Origin: Tremella fuciformis
Lineage: Eukaryota; Basidiomycota; Tremellomycetes; Tremellales; Tremellaceae
Direction of reading: 5' to 3'
Assembly: GCA_032768795.1 (NCBI GenBank)
Contig: CP136490.1
Coordinates: 62,001 to 126,000 of the forward strand
Length of the DNA: 64,000 bases
Shown: positions 1 through 9,371 of the stretch, one piece after another
Position numbering within the stretch: the stretch's first letter is position 1
Layout of the letters: the number at the start of each line of letters is the position of its first letter
Position numbers and translations under genes: made by a program
Notes under the pieces: generated by a model
What the model was told of the DNA's origin: nothing
The model's input: only the letters and a program-made list of their open reading frames with translations
Database searches by the model: none

Positions 1-205
1 AATTGACGCTGGCTCACATGCCGACCAGCTTTGACCCTAGTGAAAGCTGTACCCCGGCAGCGAGGTCTAGCTGACGGGCGGTATTCTCGGTGACGATCAA
101 CACTCGACTCGCACCCAACCGCTCAACCTCCTCCGGGATCCTGCTCAACGTCCCGGAACCGAAGACCGTTCGCGGTATGTGTGCTTCGAACGTAAAGGCC
201 AACAT
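1..205 (-). CDS. Maleylacetate reductase, N-terminal exon (gene runs off the left edge)
   Basis: This is the first exon of an iron-containing alcohol dehydrogenase-family protein. After the ATG at 205 the protein reads MLAFTFEAHIPRTVFGSG, then a segment ending SRVLIVT. This matches the start of maleylacetate reductases, which reduce maleylacetate to 3-oxoadipate with NAD(P)H, the last step of hydroxyquinol/resorcinol catabolism. A likely donor (GTACAG) follows the codons for the segment TARQLDLAA, at about position 50. Reading on without splicing would stop at once, so the rest of the gene lies outside the window. Leftward transcription places it head-to-head with the hydroxyquinol dioxygenase that begins at 400, whose product is its substrate. 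The assignment rests on about 60 residues plus this context, so the metal ligands cannot be checked. Confidence 0.75.
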
Positions 206-399
206 CTTGACTGCGTACAGTCTCAACTAGCATGCGAGTAACTACAGGCGTATACGATATGACGCCGAGGGTTAGGATACGTGCTCGGGAAACGGGTTTG
301 TCCGATCCGCCGCCCCATAATTGTCCGGGACGGTAATTGTGTTGCTCTTACTTTACAGATATACGAAATTCCCAGGCTTATGCGCCAGTATCAAACACA
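206..399. promoter_or_regulatory. Shared divergent promoter of maleylacetate reductase and hydroxyquinol dioxygenase
   Basis: A 194-bp space between two divergently transcribed genes that act in consecutive steps, so coordinated induction is likely. It contains CGGGTTT at 293-299, immediately followed by GTCCG, which also gives closely spaced CGG/CCG triplets of the kind bound by Zn2Cys6 proteins. The same word occurs in three other promoter regions of the left cluster. No clear TATA box is visible. Confidence 0.5.
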
Positions 400-1777
400 A
401 TGCCGAAGCTGTCCGAGGTAGCGCATCTCGGGAAAGCAGTGACTGACGCTCTTTCCCGAGGAGCGCCGGACATCGAGCTGGTCAGTCCCTTCGGTCCCTC
501 TGTTTCACGCTGAAACCTGAAGAGCTCGCTACCCGAAGGACTCGATTTGACCGCCGATGCTATCACTCCTAATGTCATCGCGATCAACTCTAATACGACC
601 GACTCCCGCCAGAAGTTTATCAACGAAGCGCTTGTCCGACATCTGCATGCATTCGTCCGAGAGGTGCATCTAACGACGGAGGAATGGATGTGAGCTGGAA
701 GTCACATGCGAGGATGGTGTTGAGGAAACAGGACCGCTATCAACTTTCTCACCAAGACGGGGCAGACATGCACGGACATTCGTCAAGAGTTCATTCTTCT
801 CAGTGATGTCTTTGGTGTCAGCGCGTTGGTGGATGTGTTGAATCATCCAAAGCCGGAGGTAGGTGTGTATGAATCTCCATCCATGCTGATTTAACGATCA
901 GGGCGCGACCGAGTCGACCGTGCTGGGCCCTTTCTTCGTGGAGGAGGCAAAGACAGTACGTCATTCTGCCGCAAGGGTTCTATCGCTGATGCTGGGAGAT
1001 CGACCAAGGAGACAGCATCGCCTCGGAAGGACGGGGAGAGTATATGCTGGTACGCGGCCAGGTCCGCGACACAAGGGTACGTCCACATGCACCCAAACAT
1101 GCACAAACTGATGCTCAAAGGGGAAACCCGTGTCGAATTGTCTCATAGAGACTTGGGAGACCGTTTGTGCTAACCATGCAGAAGGAGCTTTACTGACTCT
1201 GGGCAGGATCAGGACGGATATTACGACACGCAGTACTCGAACTACAGCCAAGATTGCCGGGGCAGGCTCTATACAGACGAGGACGGGAGGTATGCTTTCA
1301 GAGCGGTCTTGCCGGTCGCCTACCCAATACCCAACGATGTAAGCAGCTCCCGCTTCGTTCTCATACCTCTGACTAAGGACAGGGACCGGTGGGGAAGCTT
1401 CTGAAAACCATGCAGAGACACGTTTTCCGGCCAGCACACCTACACTTGATGTTCCAGGTACGCACCACTTGATGACCGCCTCAGCACTGACCGGCAGCGT
1501 GAAGGCTTCGATGAGCTCATTACATCCTTGTACTTTAAAGGAGACATATTCTTGACGAGGTCGGTCTGAACGAGCACTCCGCATTGTGTTCGCTCACTTG
1601 ACCAGCGACGCCGTATTTGGCGTGAAATCCTCTCTAGTAGTAGAACCAAGTCTGCTCACGGATGAGGAGGAGGTCAAGGGGCTCGGGTTCAAACATGGTC
1701 CTGTCCATCTGGTAGAACGCGATTTCGTGTTGCTTACCCAAGACGAGGCGGACAAGGAGCGTCTAGGGCAGAAGTAA
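400..1777 (+). CDS. Intradiol ring-cleavage dioxygenase, probable hydroxyquinol 1,2-dioxygenase
   Basis: A non-haem Fe(III) enzyme expected to cleave hydroxyquinol (1,2,4-trihydroxybenzene) between its adjacent hydroxyls to give maleylacetate in the cytosol. About ten exons can be joined from the ATG at 400 (MPKLSEVAHL) to the TAA at 1775-1777. The N-terminal dimerisation region carries LTKTGQTCTDIRQEFILLSD. The core has GATESTVLGPFF, then DQDGYYDTQYSNYSQDCRGR, then YPIPNDGPVG and RPAHLHLMF. The two Tyr and two His iron ligands of intradiol dioxygenases lie in these last motifs. SDAVFGVKSSL near the C-terminus is typical of hydroxyquinol rather than catechol enzymes. Introns are mostly 40-55 nt; one with a CTGACT branch lies before DQDGYY. 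The gene is divergent from maleylacetate reductase. A catechol 1,2-dioxygenase is the alternative, but both the neighbour and the YPIPND motif favour hydroxyquinol. Confidence 0.85.
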
Positions 1778-2082
1778 CGCAAGCACGTGATGCAGCATTG
1801 CAGCATTGCATTTACCCTCTGGTGATTGGTCGGCCCCGCGCCTGCGAAGCTGAGCCCCGGGTGTGCCCCGGTCGTGCGATTCCCGTCTCCCCTCTAGTGG
1901 CGTCCGGAGTCCCGTCACCATGTGACCACATCCCGGACATCTCAACTCCGGGCTCCCGTGGCGCCACTGCGCAGTTCCCTGCGCTTCCCGTTCTTGCCTG
2001 CATACATTAATCCAACTCGGATCGGTGGGAGGGATGTCACTAACCGGGATCCGTGCTACACTCCCAAATCCATTCCGCCACC
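1778..2082. promoter_or_regulatory. Intergenic region upstream of MFS gene, with Gal4-type CGG-N11-CCG site
   Basis: About 305 bp without a gene. It holds a CACGTG E-box at 1784-1789, an inverted CCAAT box (ATTGG) near 1824, and a perfect 6-bp inverted repeat CCCGGA/TCCGGG at 1932-1937 and 1947-1952. The repeat puts CGG and CCG 11 bp apart, the spacing bound by Gal4-type Zn2Cys6 dimers. Which regulator uses it is unknown. Confidence 0.4.
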
Positions 2083-3900
2083 ATGTCTAGCATCGAGCTG
2101 GAAGCCCAGTACAAGTCTACATCTTCTCACATCGAGGACCAAACGAAAGGCGAGGGTGAAACCGATGCTGTCTACCACACCGAGCTCAGTGGGCACAATC
2201 TCGGTACTCTCCAGGGTTTCGATGCCGAGAAGAGGCAGATTCTGAATCCTCAACCGTCCAACGTTAGTTCATGCACCCAAAAGACCTCATTCTTGCGGTC
2301 ACTGACGCCTAGTCGCCTGATGATCCTCTCAACTGGTCGCCGCACTTCAAGCAATACCTCGCCGCATTATCATCGCTCGCGGTCTTGTGCTGTAATCTTA
2401 CGGGCGCCGGTCCATCCATCGCTATCGTACAGCAGACCATCGAGTGGTTTGGCGCTCCTCCTACTTCTCCCAATATCTCGAAGACTGCTTACGTGAGTTG
2501 CACTTTCCTTCATTTTCCGGGCTCGCTAACACGGACCAGCTGTTTACCAGTACCGCACTGGCCAATGGAGTGGGGCTCTTCCTCTGGGTCCCGGCTATTA
2601 CAAAATTTGGTCGGAGACCTATGTACAGTGAGTCTTTGGCCGGCGCAACCCTACTTCGACTCGTCCTGAGCTGCAGTCCTCGCCTTCTCGGCTTACCTGC
2701 TGAGTCTGTTCTGGGTTGCCTTTGCCAAAAGCTACGCTGCCGAGCTTGTCGGCCGGATCGTTCTGGGCTTGGCCAGTGGTGCGGGCGAATGTTTGGGTGC
2801 CCTCACTGTAACCGACATCTTCTTCTCCCACGAGCGGGGTAAGTTACCGTGCGCAGGGCCGCCACTCAGCCTGACCTGCAGGCTTGTATATGGCATACTA
2901 CAATGTCTTGCTCAGCTGCGGCGCGGCTTTCGGTCTCATCATTGATGGTGCTGTTACTCAGCATTTGCCTTCCTGGCGATACTTCTACTATATCGACATC
3001 GCCATCGTCGGTTCGGTGCTTGCTCTCGTCGTCTTCACTTTCCCCGAAACATCTTTCGACCGTTCCCAGCTTCTGCTGAACGGTCAAGTGGGCGCTCGTG
3101 TTGTCGATGACCCTGCGTACGCGCACACGAGGCTGCCCGCCTCTCACCATATCAAGAGAATGAGACTTCTGTCCGGCTTGCAGACGCGCGAGTCTTATTG
3201 GCGCATGGTCGCTCGGCCTTTCGGGATGATCGTCCTTCCCGCTGTGCTGTTTTCGATCCTCACCTTCGCGGCGACGATCGGTTTCCTCGTGGCGGTCACT
3301 TCGAATGTCGCCCCGGCATATGAGGGAGCCTTTGCATTTTCAACTCAGAACACCGGTTTCCTGTTCTTCGGTGCGATCGTCGGCTCGCTCGTCGGTATCC
3401 CGGCCGGTGGATGGCTGGGCGACGTTCTGTCCGATTGGGGAGCAAAACGGAACGGCGGTGTGAGGGAGCCAGAGCACCGACTGCCTGCCATGCTTATTCC
3501 CCTCGTCACTGGTCCCTTGTCCCTGGTGCTCTACGGCGTCTGCATCGAGAAAAAGACCAACTGGTTTGTGGGCTGCCTTGGCATCAGCCTCGTCAACTTC
3601 AACGTGTGCGCGGCGACCAACATCGCATTGGTGTACGCCATCGACTGCTACAAGCCCATCGCCGACGAGGTCGTCACCGCCACTCTTGCTTGGAAGGCCA
3701 TTATTGGCTTCGTGCTCGGTTTCTACACCAACACATGGGTAGTGAACCAGGGCTACATATCGGCATACGGGCAAATGGCTGCGATCGAGGGAGGCCTCCT
3801 GCTACTCTCTGTCCCCATGTATTTCTTCGGCAGGCGGCTACGTATTTCGTCGGCCAAATGGCCATTCATGCAATGGGCCCTCAACTGGAAGGACGAGTGA
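2083..3900 (+). CDS. MFS transporter, DHA-type (drug/organic anion:H+ antiporter fold)
   Basis: A plasma-membrane 12-helix carrier. It starts at the ATG at 2083 in a good context (CCACCATG). The N-terminus is a hydrophilic cytosolic tail of about 60 residues followed by SPDDPLNW, the signature that precedes helix 1 in fungal DHA-type carriers. Five exons follow: one begins QLFTSTALANGVGLFLW and ends at FGRRPMY (loop 2-3), the next contains AELVGRIVLGLASGAGE (helix 4), and a final 1-kb exon with the second six helices ends at TGA 3898-3900. Introns are about 45-60 nt. The gene lies between the hydroxyquinol dioxygenase and the aconitase, so uptake or efflux of an aromatic acid or pathway intermediate is plausible. 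Substrate cannot be read from the sequence. Confidence 0.8.
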
Positions 3901-4149
3901 GTATCCACATTCTGATGCTGTGTAGTCGGGCTGACTCGTGACAGCCGTGATGATGTACGAGTGGAGCAGTGATTGTATGAGATGCTGCGCTTCGGGATAC
4001 GAGGAAAGGTCGTTGATGTGCAGAACTTGGCGGTCGAGTGCCATGTGGAGCAGCAATGAATGCATGATTGTTATGGGATTGGTTTACAAGGACTGTCGGG
4101 AGCAATCGCCTACAGCTGCGGAGGGCAAGCGCGTGCGTCTGCCGAGGGC

Positions 4150-6989
4150 TTACTCGTGTTGCGGCCGAATCGTATTCAAAGCCGAGCCCGCCTTGAACCA
4201 AGTGATCTGGAGATCGGTCAATGTGTGGGATAACTCGGTCACAATGATTTCCTCATTAGGGTTCGCTATGACCAGACCGACCGTGCTGCCAGGCGACAAA
4301 GACGTCAAGCGAGTGAGGCGCAGCCTTACACCCGGCTTGATAGCGTCGTATGCAGCTGGGTCACGGAAGAAGAGAGGCAGCAGCCCCTGTTTCTTCAGAT
4401 TCTGGTACGTCAGCCGTCACAATCTTGACAGCTAAGGTCTACTGACAGTCTCGTGTATTCTTGCCATTGATCGCGCGATCACGGCAAAACCCCCCATGTA
4501 TCTTGGAGACATCGCGGCTGCCTCACGCGAGGAGCCCTCGCCGTAATTGTCTGCAGCGACTACAGCCCACTGTCGGCCGGCGTCACGATATGACCTGGTA
4601 TTCAGTCCGCGTATTACGCACTGATAATCGCTGGAGGGACGTACTCAGCAACGGCGGGTACTGTCTCGAATTCGCCAGTGATCAAATTTCGGACTGAGTT
4701 GGCTTTCCCCTGCCTTTTAGCGGCGTTCGACCCTCAAACTCACGTTCTCATCGTTGATGGCCCCGATCAGAAGGTTCTCTACATGTCAACGGGTCACAAG
4801 CCGGGTGACGAGTCCCACTCACGAGATATGTTCTGCAGATGTCCTCGATACTTGTACCACGGCCCAGCTGGCGAGATGTGATCCGTTGCTATCGGTCAAT
4901 ACGGCATGTGCCAGCAGCACTCACTGCACTTCCCACGGACCTTGATGAGCACTTCAAGGTCCTGTGAGTCGTCGCCCCGCCAAGGCTCGAACGGTTTGAT
5001 CAGCTGTATGCGCTTGCTCTCGGGGTCGACTTCCAACTGAACCGCAGACGCATCGACCGGCGGCGCACTAAAAAGAGACAATGACCGTTGATAGCCCGTC
5101 GCAGGAAGCGTCGGGCCTTGCGGCGGGGAGAAGCGAAAGCGGGAGCCATCAGAAAGAGGTAATGAATCTGTCAGAGGGTTGAAGGCGAGGTTGCCGGCGA
5201 AAGACATGGCGGTGACGATCTTTATGGCTTCAGCTACATAACTCCGTCCCGACGTACCTCTGGGCTGGCGACGAAGGAGTGTGTTGCGGGATTACCGTCC
5301 TGTCGCCCGACAAAGTTGCGATTGAAGGATGAAAGGACTATTGCATCAGCTGAGCATGTGAGCGGGAGAGTGACATAGTTACTGGTGTTCTTATCGCCCT
5401 TCTTCATATCCGGGCGCTCCCACTGCCCCACGCACGCGCCACACGCATTGGCCAGAACAAGGCCGCCTGCGTTCTGCAAGTCTTGCAGTACGCCATCCCG
5501 GCTCACGGTGGCTCTGATCTCTTCTGATCCAGGACCAATCAACAGCTTTGCTTTTGGCACGAGACCCGCCTCTGTCGCCTGTTTCGCAAGTGATGCGGCT
5601 CGAGACAAGTCCTCATAAGACGAATTCGTGCATGAACCGATCAACGCTGCTGATATCTCCGTGGGCCAGGGTGAAGTAGCGACCGCGTCGGCCAGAGCTG
5701 AGATCGGATAGGATAGATCAGGAGTGAATGGACCATTGACGTGCGGTTCAAGTTCAGACAGATTCTACCGTCAGTCCAGTCCCGCAAGGGCTACTCACAA
5801 TCTCAATGACCCGGTCGTACTCGGCCCCGCTGTCGGCCTCCAAATCATGCTGGTACGCTTCCGCCATGTGGGCGATGTGCGCACGATCCGTCTTCGCAAG
5901 GTAATCGCTCATCCCCTGATTAAACGGGAAGATCGAGCACGTCGCTCCCACCTCTGCGCCCATGTTACCGATCGTCCCCATCCCGGTGGCGGACAGTGCT
6001 TCGGCTCCAGGCCCAAAGTACTCGATGACGTTGCCAGTTCCCCCTCGAACGGTCAAGATGCTCGCCAGTTTCAGAATGATATCTTTTGTCGTGGCCCATG
6101 GCCCAAGCGAGCCGGAAAGCTTTACGCCAATGACATGGGGATGCTTGACCTCGTAGCAGAGGCCGGCCATTACGTCCACCGCCTCCATACCGCCGACCCC
6201 TATTCCGAGCATGCAGAGCCCAGCGGCGTTGGGCGTATGTGAGTCGCTTCCCACCATGAGTCCGCCAGGGTAGGCATACTGCTCGAAGATCACTTGGTGG
6301 AGAATGCCAGCCCCGGGCTTCCAGAAAGCGATGCCATACTGTGTTGTCAGCAGACAAATTGCCAGTAGACCCACTTTAGCGCAGGCAGACTCGAGGAAAT
6401 CGTACACTTCCTTGTTCTCTTCTATCGCTCTTTGCAGATCCGGCTCAGCTCCGGATTTGGCGGTGACGAGGTGATCGGTGTGCACAGATGTTGGAACGCG
6501 TACATTTGGAATTCGGGCGGTCATGAACTGCAGCAAGGCCATTTGCGCATTTGCATCTGCAAGTCAGATGACCGCTCCCGCTGCCGACGGGCGTATCATA
6601 GCTCACCATGCAAGGCGACTCTCTGCAGTTTCAGTACCGCCTTTGTGCGTTACAGTAGCGTCTCAACATGCTCACCTTTGGACGCAGACGAAGCATGGAC
6701 GAGCCCCGCTCCAGCTCCTGGCCTTCGGGATCATCGAGATGCCCATAAAGGATCTTTTCGGTCAATGTTAGCGGCTTTCGCGTTCTTGTTGTCAGCATAT
6801 CGTTGTCCATTGCTGATCAAAAGAGACTCGCCTCTTCCTGACAAGGTCGATCTGGGAAGACACGCCCTGGTAGTCGATGCTGAAATTCGGTTCGAGCGGG
6901 ATGGCAAGGCCGCGGTGAGCTACCGTGGCCAACCCTCGCCATTGGGTCGAGAAGGTGCGTTTCATTTTCGTCAGAGAGACACGCGCCAA
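4150..6989 (-). CDS. Aconitate hydratase (mitochondrial-type aconitase paralogue)
   Basis: A 4Fe-4S hydratase/isomerase with about eleven exons, reading left from ATG 6989 (an internal ATG at 6965 is an alternative) to TAA 4150-4152. The N-terminus ([18 protein letters not shown]) is basic and hydroxylated, like a mitochondrial presequence. Then come [48 protein letters not shown] and MGAEVGATC. The cluster cysteines lie in IGSCTNSS and [42 protein letters not shown] and [12 protein letters not shown] follow, with WFKAGSALN at the C-terminus. The catalytic Ser and the Arg residues that hold tricarboxylate carboxylates in known aconitases are all present, so an active enzyme on an aconitate-like substrate is expected. 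Oddities are Thr for Cys in VHCDH and Gln for Asp in GHLDNIS. It is divergent from a tricarboxylate carrier and close to RraA-like and LigI-like genes, so a dedicated pathway role is more likely than the main citric-acid-cycle enzyme. Confidence 0.9.
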
Positions 6990-7309
6990 TATTCAGACAG
7001 CTCTGCATTGCTTGAGGTATTTCAGGAGACCGCCGCTGCATTGCCGGACTTCATCTTCGCTAGAGCCCATTCCTTGCCAGAGTGGAAAGAAACCCAATGG
7101 CGTCCCAGGGGTATCATCAAGCACCCATCTCCCGCTAAACCCGGCAACCCCGGTCGCCTCGGTCCAAGTCGGGTTTAGCATCCCTGTTGTCTTCAGCTCA
7201 CGCGTGCTGATCCTAGAGCTGCAACGCAAAGGCATGCTCCTTGGGCATCTACGAACCGTACAAATGATTGGCACGTATGACGTGAATCAATGACCCACCT
7301 TCACACACC
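6990..7309. promoter_or_regulatory. Divergent promoter aconitase / tricarboxylate carrier with 10-bp inverted repeat
   Basis: A 320-bp space between two head-to-head genes. It contains a perfect inverted repeat, GCTAAACCCG at 7134-7143 and CGGGTTTAGC at 7170-7179, separated by 26 bp that include CCCCGG and TCGG. Each arm holds the CGGGTTT word found in neighbouring promoters. It could be bound by a dimeric Zn2Cys6 activator that drives both genes. No TATA box is evident. Confidence 0.5.
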
Positions 7310-8343
7310 ATGTCCGGTGACCGCAAGACCCTCTCGCCTCTTGTTGCAGGCGCCTCGGCAGGCGCTGTGGAATCGTTCTTGACCTACGCGAGTTTTGAGG
7401 GGAGCTGTTGCGATGTAACCTTGCTGATGATAAAGCCGACAGAGTATGTCAAGACAATCTCACAGCTGGGAGGGCGCAAGGCCGTCGGGAAAGTTACGCC
7501 ACTATCCATCATCAAAGAAACCATACGAGATCGAGGCCTTCGGGGATTCTATCAGGGTTGTGCGCCGGTCGTCACAGGCAATGCTTTGAAGGCGGGAACG
7601 CGTTTCTTCACCTATGAGTCGATAAGAGACCTGCTACGTGACTCGAACGGCAAGCTGTCGACGGGCAAGAACCTATTGGCGGGAATCGGGGCTGGCTGCA
7701 TTGAGAGCGTTGTGGCCGTGACCCCTTCAGAAGCCATCAAGTATGTCCAACAGAAAACATACCACCGCTGACTGACAGAACGCGACTGATAGAATCTCAA
7801 CGAGTAGGGACGGCCAATCCGGGGTCAATCGCAGTCATCGGTACAATGATACGGACAGAAAGTCCGTTGGCGCTGTATCGTGGGCTGGTACCGACAGTGA
7901 GCTTGGGTCGATCGCCACGAACTATACAGACTGATTGCCAGATGATGAAGCAGAGCGCCAATTCGGCCGTCCGGTTCACCTCCTATCAGGCAATGAAAGA
8001 TGCAGCAATCTCCTTCTACCGTAAGGATGAGCTGCCCAACCTTGCCATCATGGGCATCGGCGGTCTCGCGGGGATCGTGACAGTCTACGCTACCATGCCA
8101 TTTGAGTGAGCGACCGCGCCACGTTCTCTGAGCTGTCTGACACTTAGCGTCGTCAAGACTCGAATGCAGCAGTCGGTCGTCCGGTATTCGTCGCTGCTCG
8201 ACTGTTTCGTGCGATCAATGCGGGAAGAGGGGTTACTGGTGTTCTGGCGTGGATCGGCGCCTCGAGTCGCAAGACTGACCATCTCTGGAACTGTGACATT
8301 TGTGGTGTACGAGAATGTGCTGAAGCTCCTCAAGAGCGTGTGA
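7310..8343 (+). CDS. Mitochondrial tricarboxylate (citrate/aconitate) carrier, CTP1/Mtt1-like
   Basis: A member of the mitochondrial carrier family with three repeats, six helices and about 290 residues, expected in the inner membrane to exchange citrate, isocitrate or cis-aconitate for malate or another tricarboxylate. The three signature motifs are YPTEYVKT, TPSEAIKTR and MPFDVVKTR. Between them are GCAPVVTGNALKAGTRFFTY, AGIGAGCIESVVAVTP, QSANSAVRF and ISGTVTFVVYENVL, which align closely with yeast Ctp1. Joining YPTEYVKT requires an intron at 7388-7435 that begins GCGAGT, a GC-AG intron. It is 48 nt with no stop, so retention would insert 16 residues. Translation starts at ATG 7310 and ends at TGA 8341-8343. 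Head-to-head arrangement with aconitase resembles the mtt1 logic of the Ustilago itaconate cluster, but no cis-aconitate isomerase or decarboxylase is present here. Confidence 0.85.
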
Positions 8344-8391
8344 TTGACACCTTTGCGGTTGTAGACCTTGCATAGCAACTCAAGCTACCTC

Positions 8392-9108
8392 CTAGCTGCG
8401 CAACTTGAAAGCCTCTTCGCCGGTCGCTCCCTCTCTGAGAGCCTGCATGACCTTGTGATCGCGCTCGGCGAGCAGCGGGACCAGCTTGGCGACTTCCTCT
8501 TCCAGTGCCTGGGGTATACAAGCGATCCCATTCTCGTCTCCAACGATGATATCCCCCGGATGGACCCACACGTCGGGCTGATGTGGAGAGCGGAGGGGTA
8601 CAGGGACGTTGATGGCGGACGAGTAGCACGCCTCTTGCCCAGCGGTGATGCCAACGTCACGCGAGAAGACGGGGTACTGCAATGACCTGTGCTCGGCTAG
8701 GTCGCGCAGTCGACCATCTACGACTGTCCCAATGGCGCCGAGCCTCTTGGCCCTCATCGACATGAGTCCGCCGTATACGGCGTTGGGCATGTCCGCCGGG
8801 GCCGAGAGGAACAAGACACTTCCTGGAGTGACGGAGTCTATCTGGACATCAGCCAATCCTTGTCGCTGCTTGCCCAGCTCCCTACGAGACACAGGACTCA
8901 CGTAGTGTCCCGAGAAGTGCTTCTCTTGAGGAGCGATAGATTGCCTTTTGAATAGTATCGTATGGGCTCGGCCAATTATCTTTGCCTCTGGCGTTGGCCC
9001 CCGCAGGACGAGACCGGATAGGAACCCGCCTGTGGGGTGCCTCAGCTTGATGAGGGCGTCGGCGACGTCGCATGCGCCATAGGCTGCCAGCTTTTGGATC
9101 GTGGACAT
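8392..9108 (-). CDS. RraA-like aldolase/decarboxylase (HMG/CHA aldolase family)
   Basis: Two exons from ATG 9108 to the stop at 8392, about 220 residues. It is similar to RraA/MenG-fold enzymes, class II aldolases that split 4-hydroxy-4-methyl-2-oxoglutarate or 4-carboxy-4-hydroxy-2-oxoadipate into pyruvate plus pyruvate or oxaloacetate; many also decarboxylate oxaloacetate. Visible motifs are YGACDVADAL near the N-terminus, AVYGGLMSMRAKRLGAIG and the substrate/metal signature VVDGRLRDL (Arg and Asp of the active site), then DIIVGDENGIACIP. The one intron lies after GHYV and ends before LGKQRQGLADVQID. No targeting peptide is seen. It converges on the carrier gene (48 bp between stops) and diverges from a LigI-like amidohydrolase. 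In bacteria LigI and LigK act in the same pathway, which supports a CHA-aldolase-like role here, though the exact substrate is inference. Confidence 0.8.
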   Translation of the reverse strand: MSTIQKLAAYGACDVADALIKLRHPTGGFLSGLVLRGPTPEAKIIGRAHTILFKRQSIAPQEKHFSGHYVSPVSRRELGKQRQGLADVQIDSVTPGSVLFLSAPADMPNAVYGGLMSMRAKRLGAIGTVVDGRLRDLAEHRSLQYPVFSRDVGITAGQEACYSSAINVPVPLRSPHQPDVWVHPGDIIVGDENGIACIPQALEEEVAKLVPLLAERDHKVMQALREGATGEEAFKLRS

Positions 9109-9371
9109 ACTTGAGTGGTATACTGACGCATCACTGTGTTCGCGCTGGACATCTGAGATGCACCGTCAGAGGCCCGCACGTAGCGCAGCAACCCAATGTC
9201 TCGGTGGCCTTTCTTCTATCGGGCGAGAATAAAACCCGCTATTCCCGTTCAGGACCGCCGACTCCGGTCAACAGGCTCCCGCAACCAAGGAGACCTAGAG
9301 TCGTCACAACAGCTCCATAAATTACACGTGCATGGCCGAGTTGGACATGATGGCGCTGCACACTCACACCA
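9109..9371. promoter_or_regulatory. Divergent promoter RraA-like / LigI-like genes
   Basis: 263 bp shared by two divergent genes. It contains AAACCCG (CGGGTTT on the other strand) at 9232-9238 within CGGG-N11-CCCG (9220-9238), giving CGG and CCG triplets 13 bp apart. A CACGTG E-box lies in TTACACGTGCATG, about 45 bp before the amidohydrolase ATG. Confidence 0.45.

Noticed and set aside
961..1584. 207-codon open frame on the minus strand
   Set aside because: It lies antisense to several exons of the hydroxyquinol dioxygenase, has no recognisable domain, and the plus strand explains the region with conserved motifs.
4080..4900. Several plus-strand frames here suggested a small unknown gene
   Set aside because: The reverse strand carries the C-terminal aconitase exons ([17 protein letters not shown]), so the plus frames are shadows.
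4150..9108. Itaconate biosynthesis cluster
   Set aside because: Aconitase and an Mtt1-like carrier fit, but there is no aconitate isomerase, no cis- or trans-aconitate decarboxylase and no P450 in the window; RraA and LigI relatives point to catabolism.
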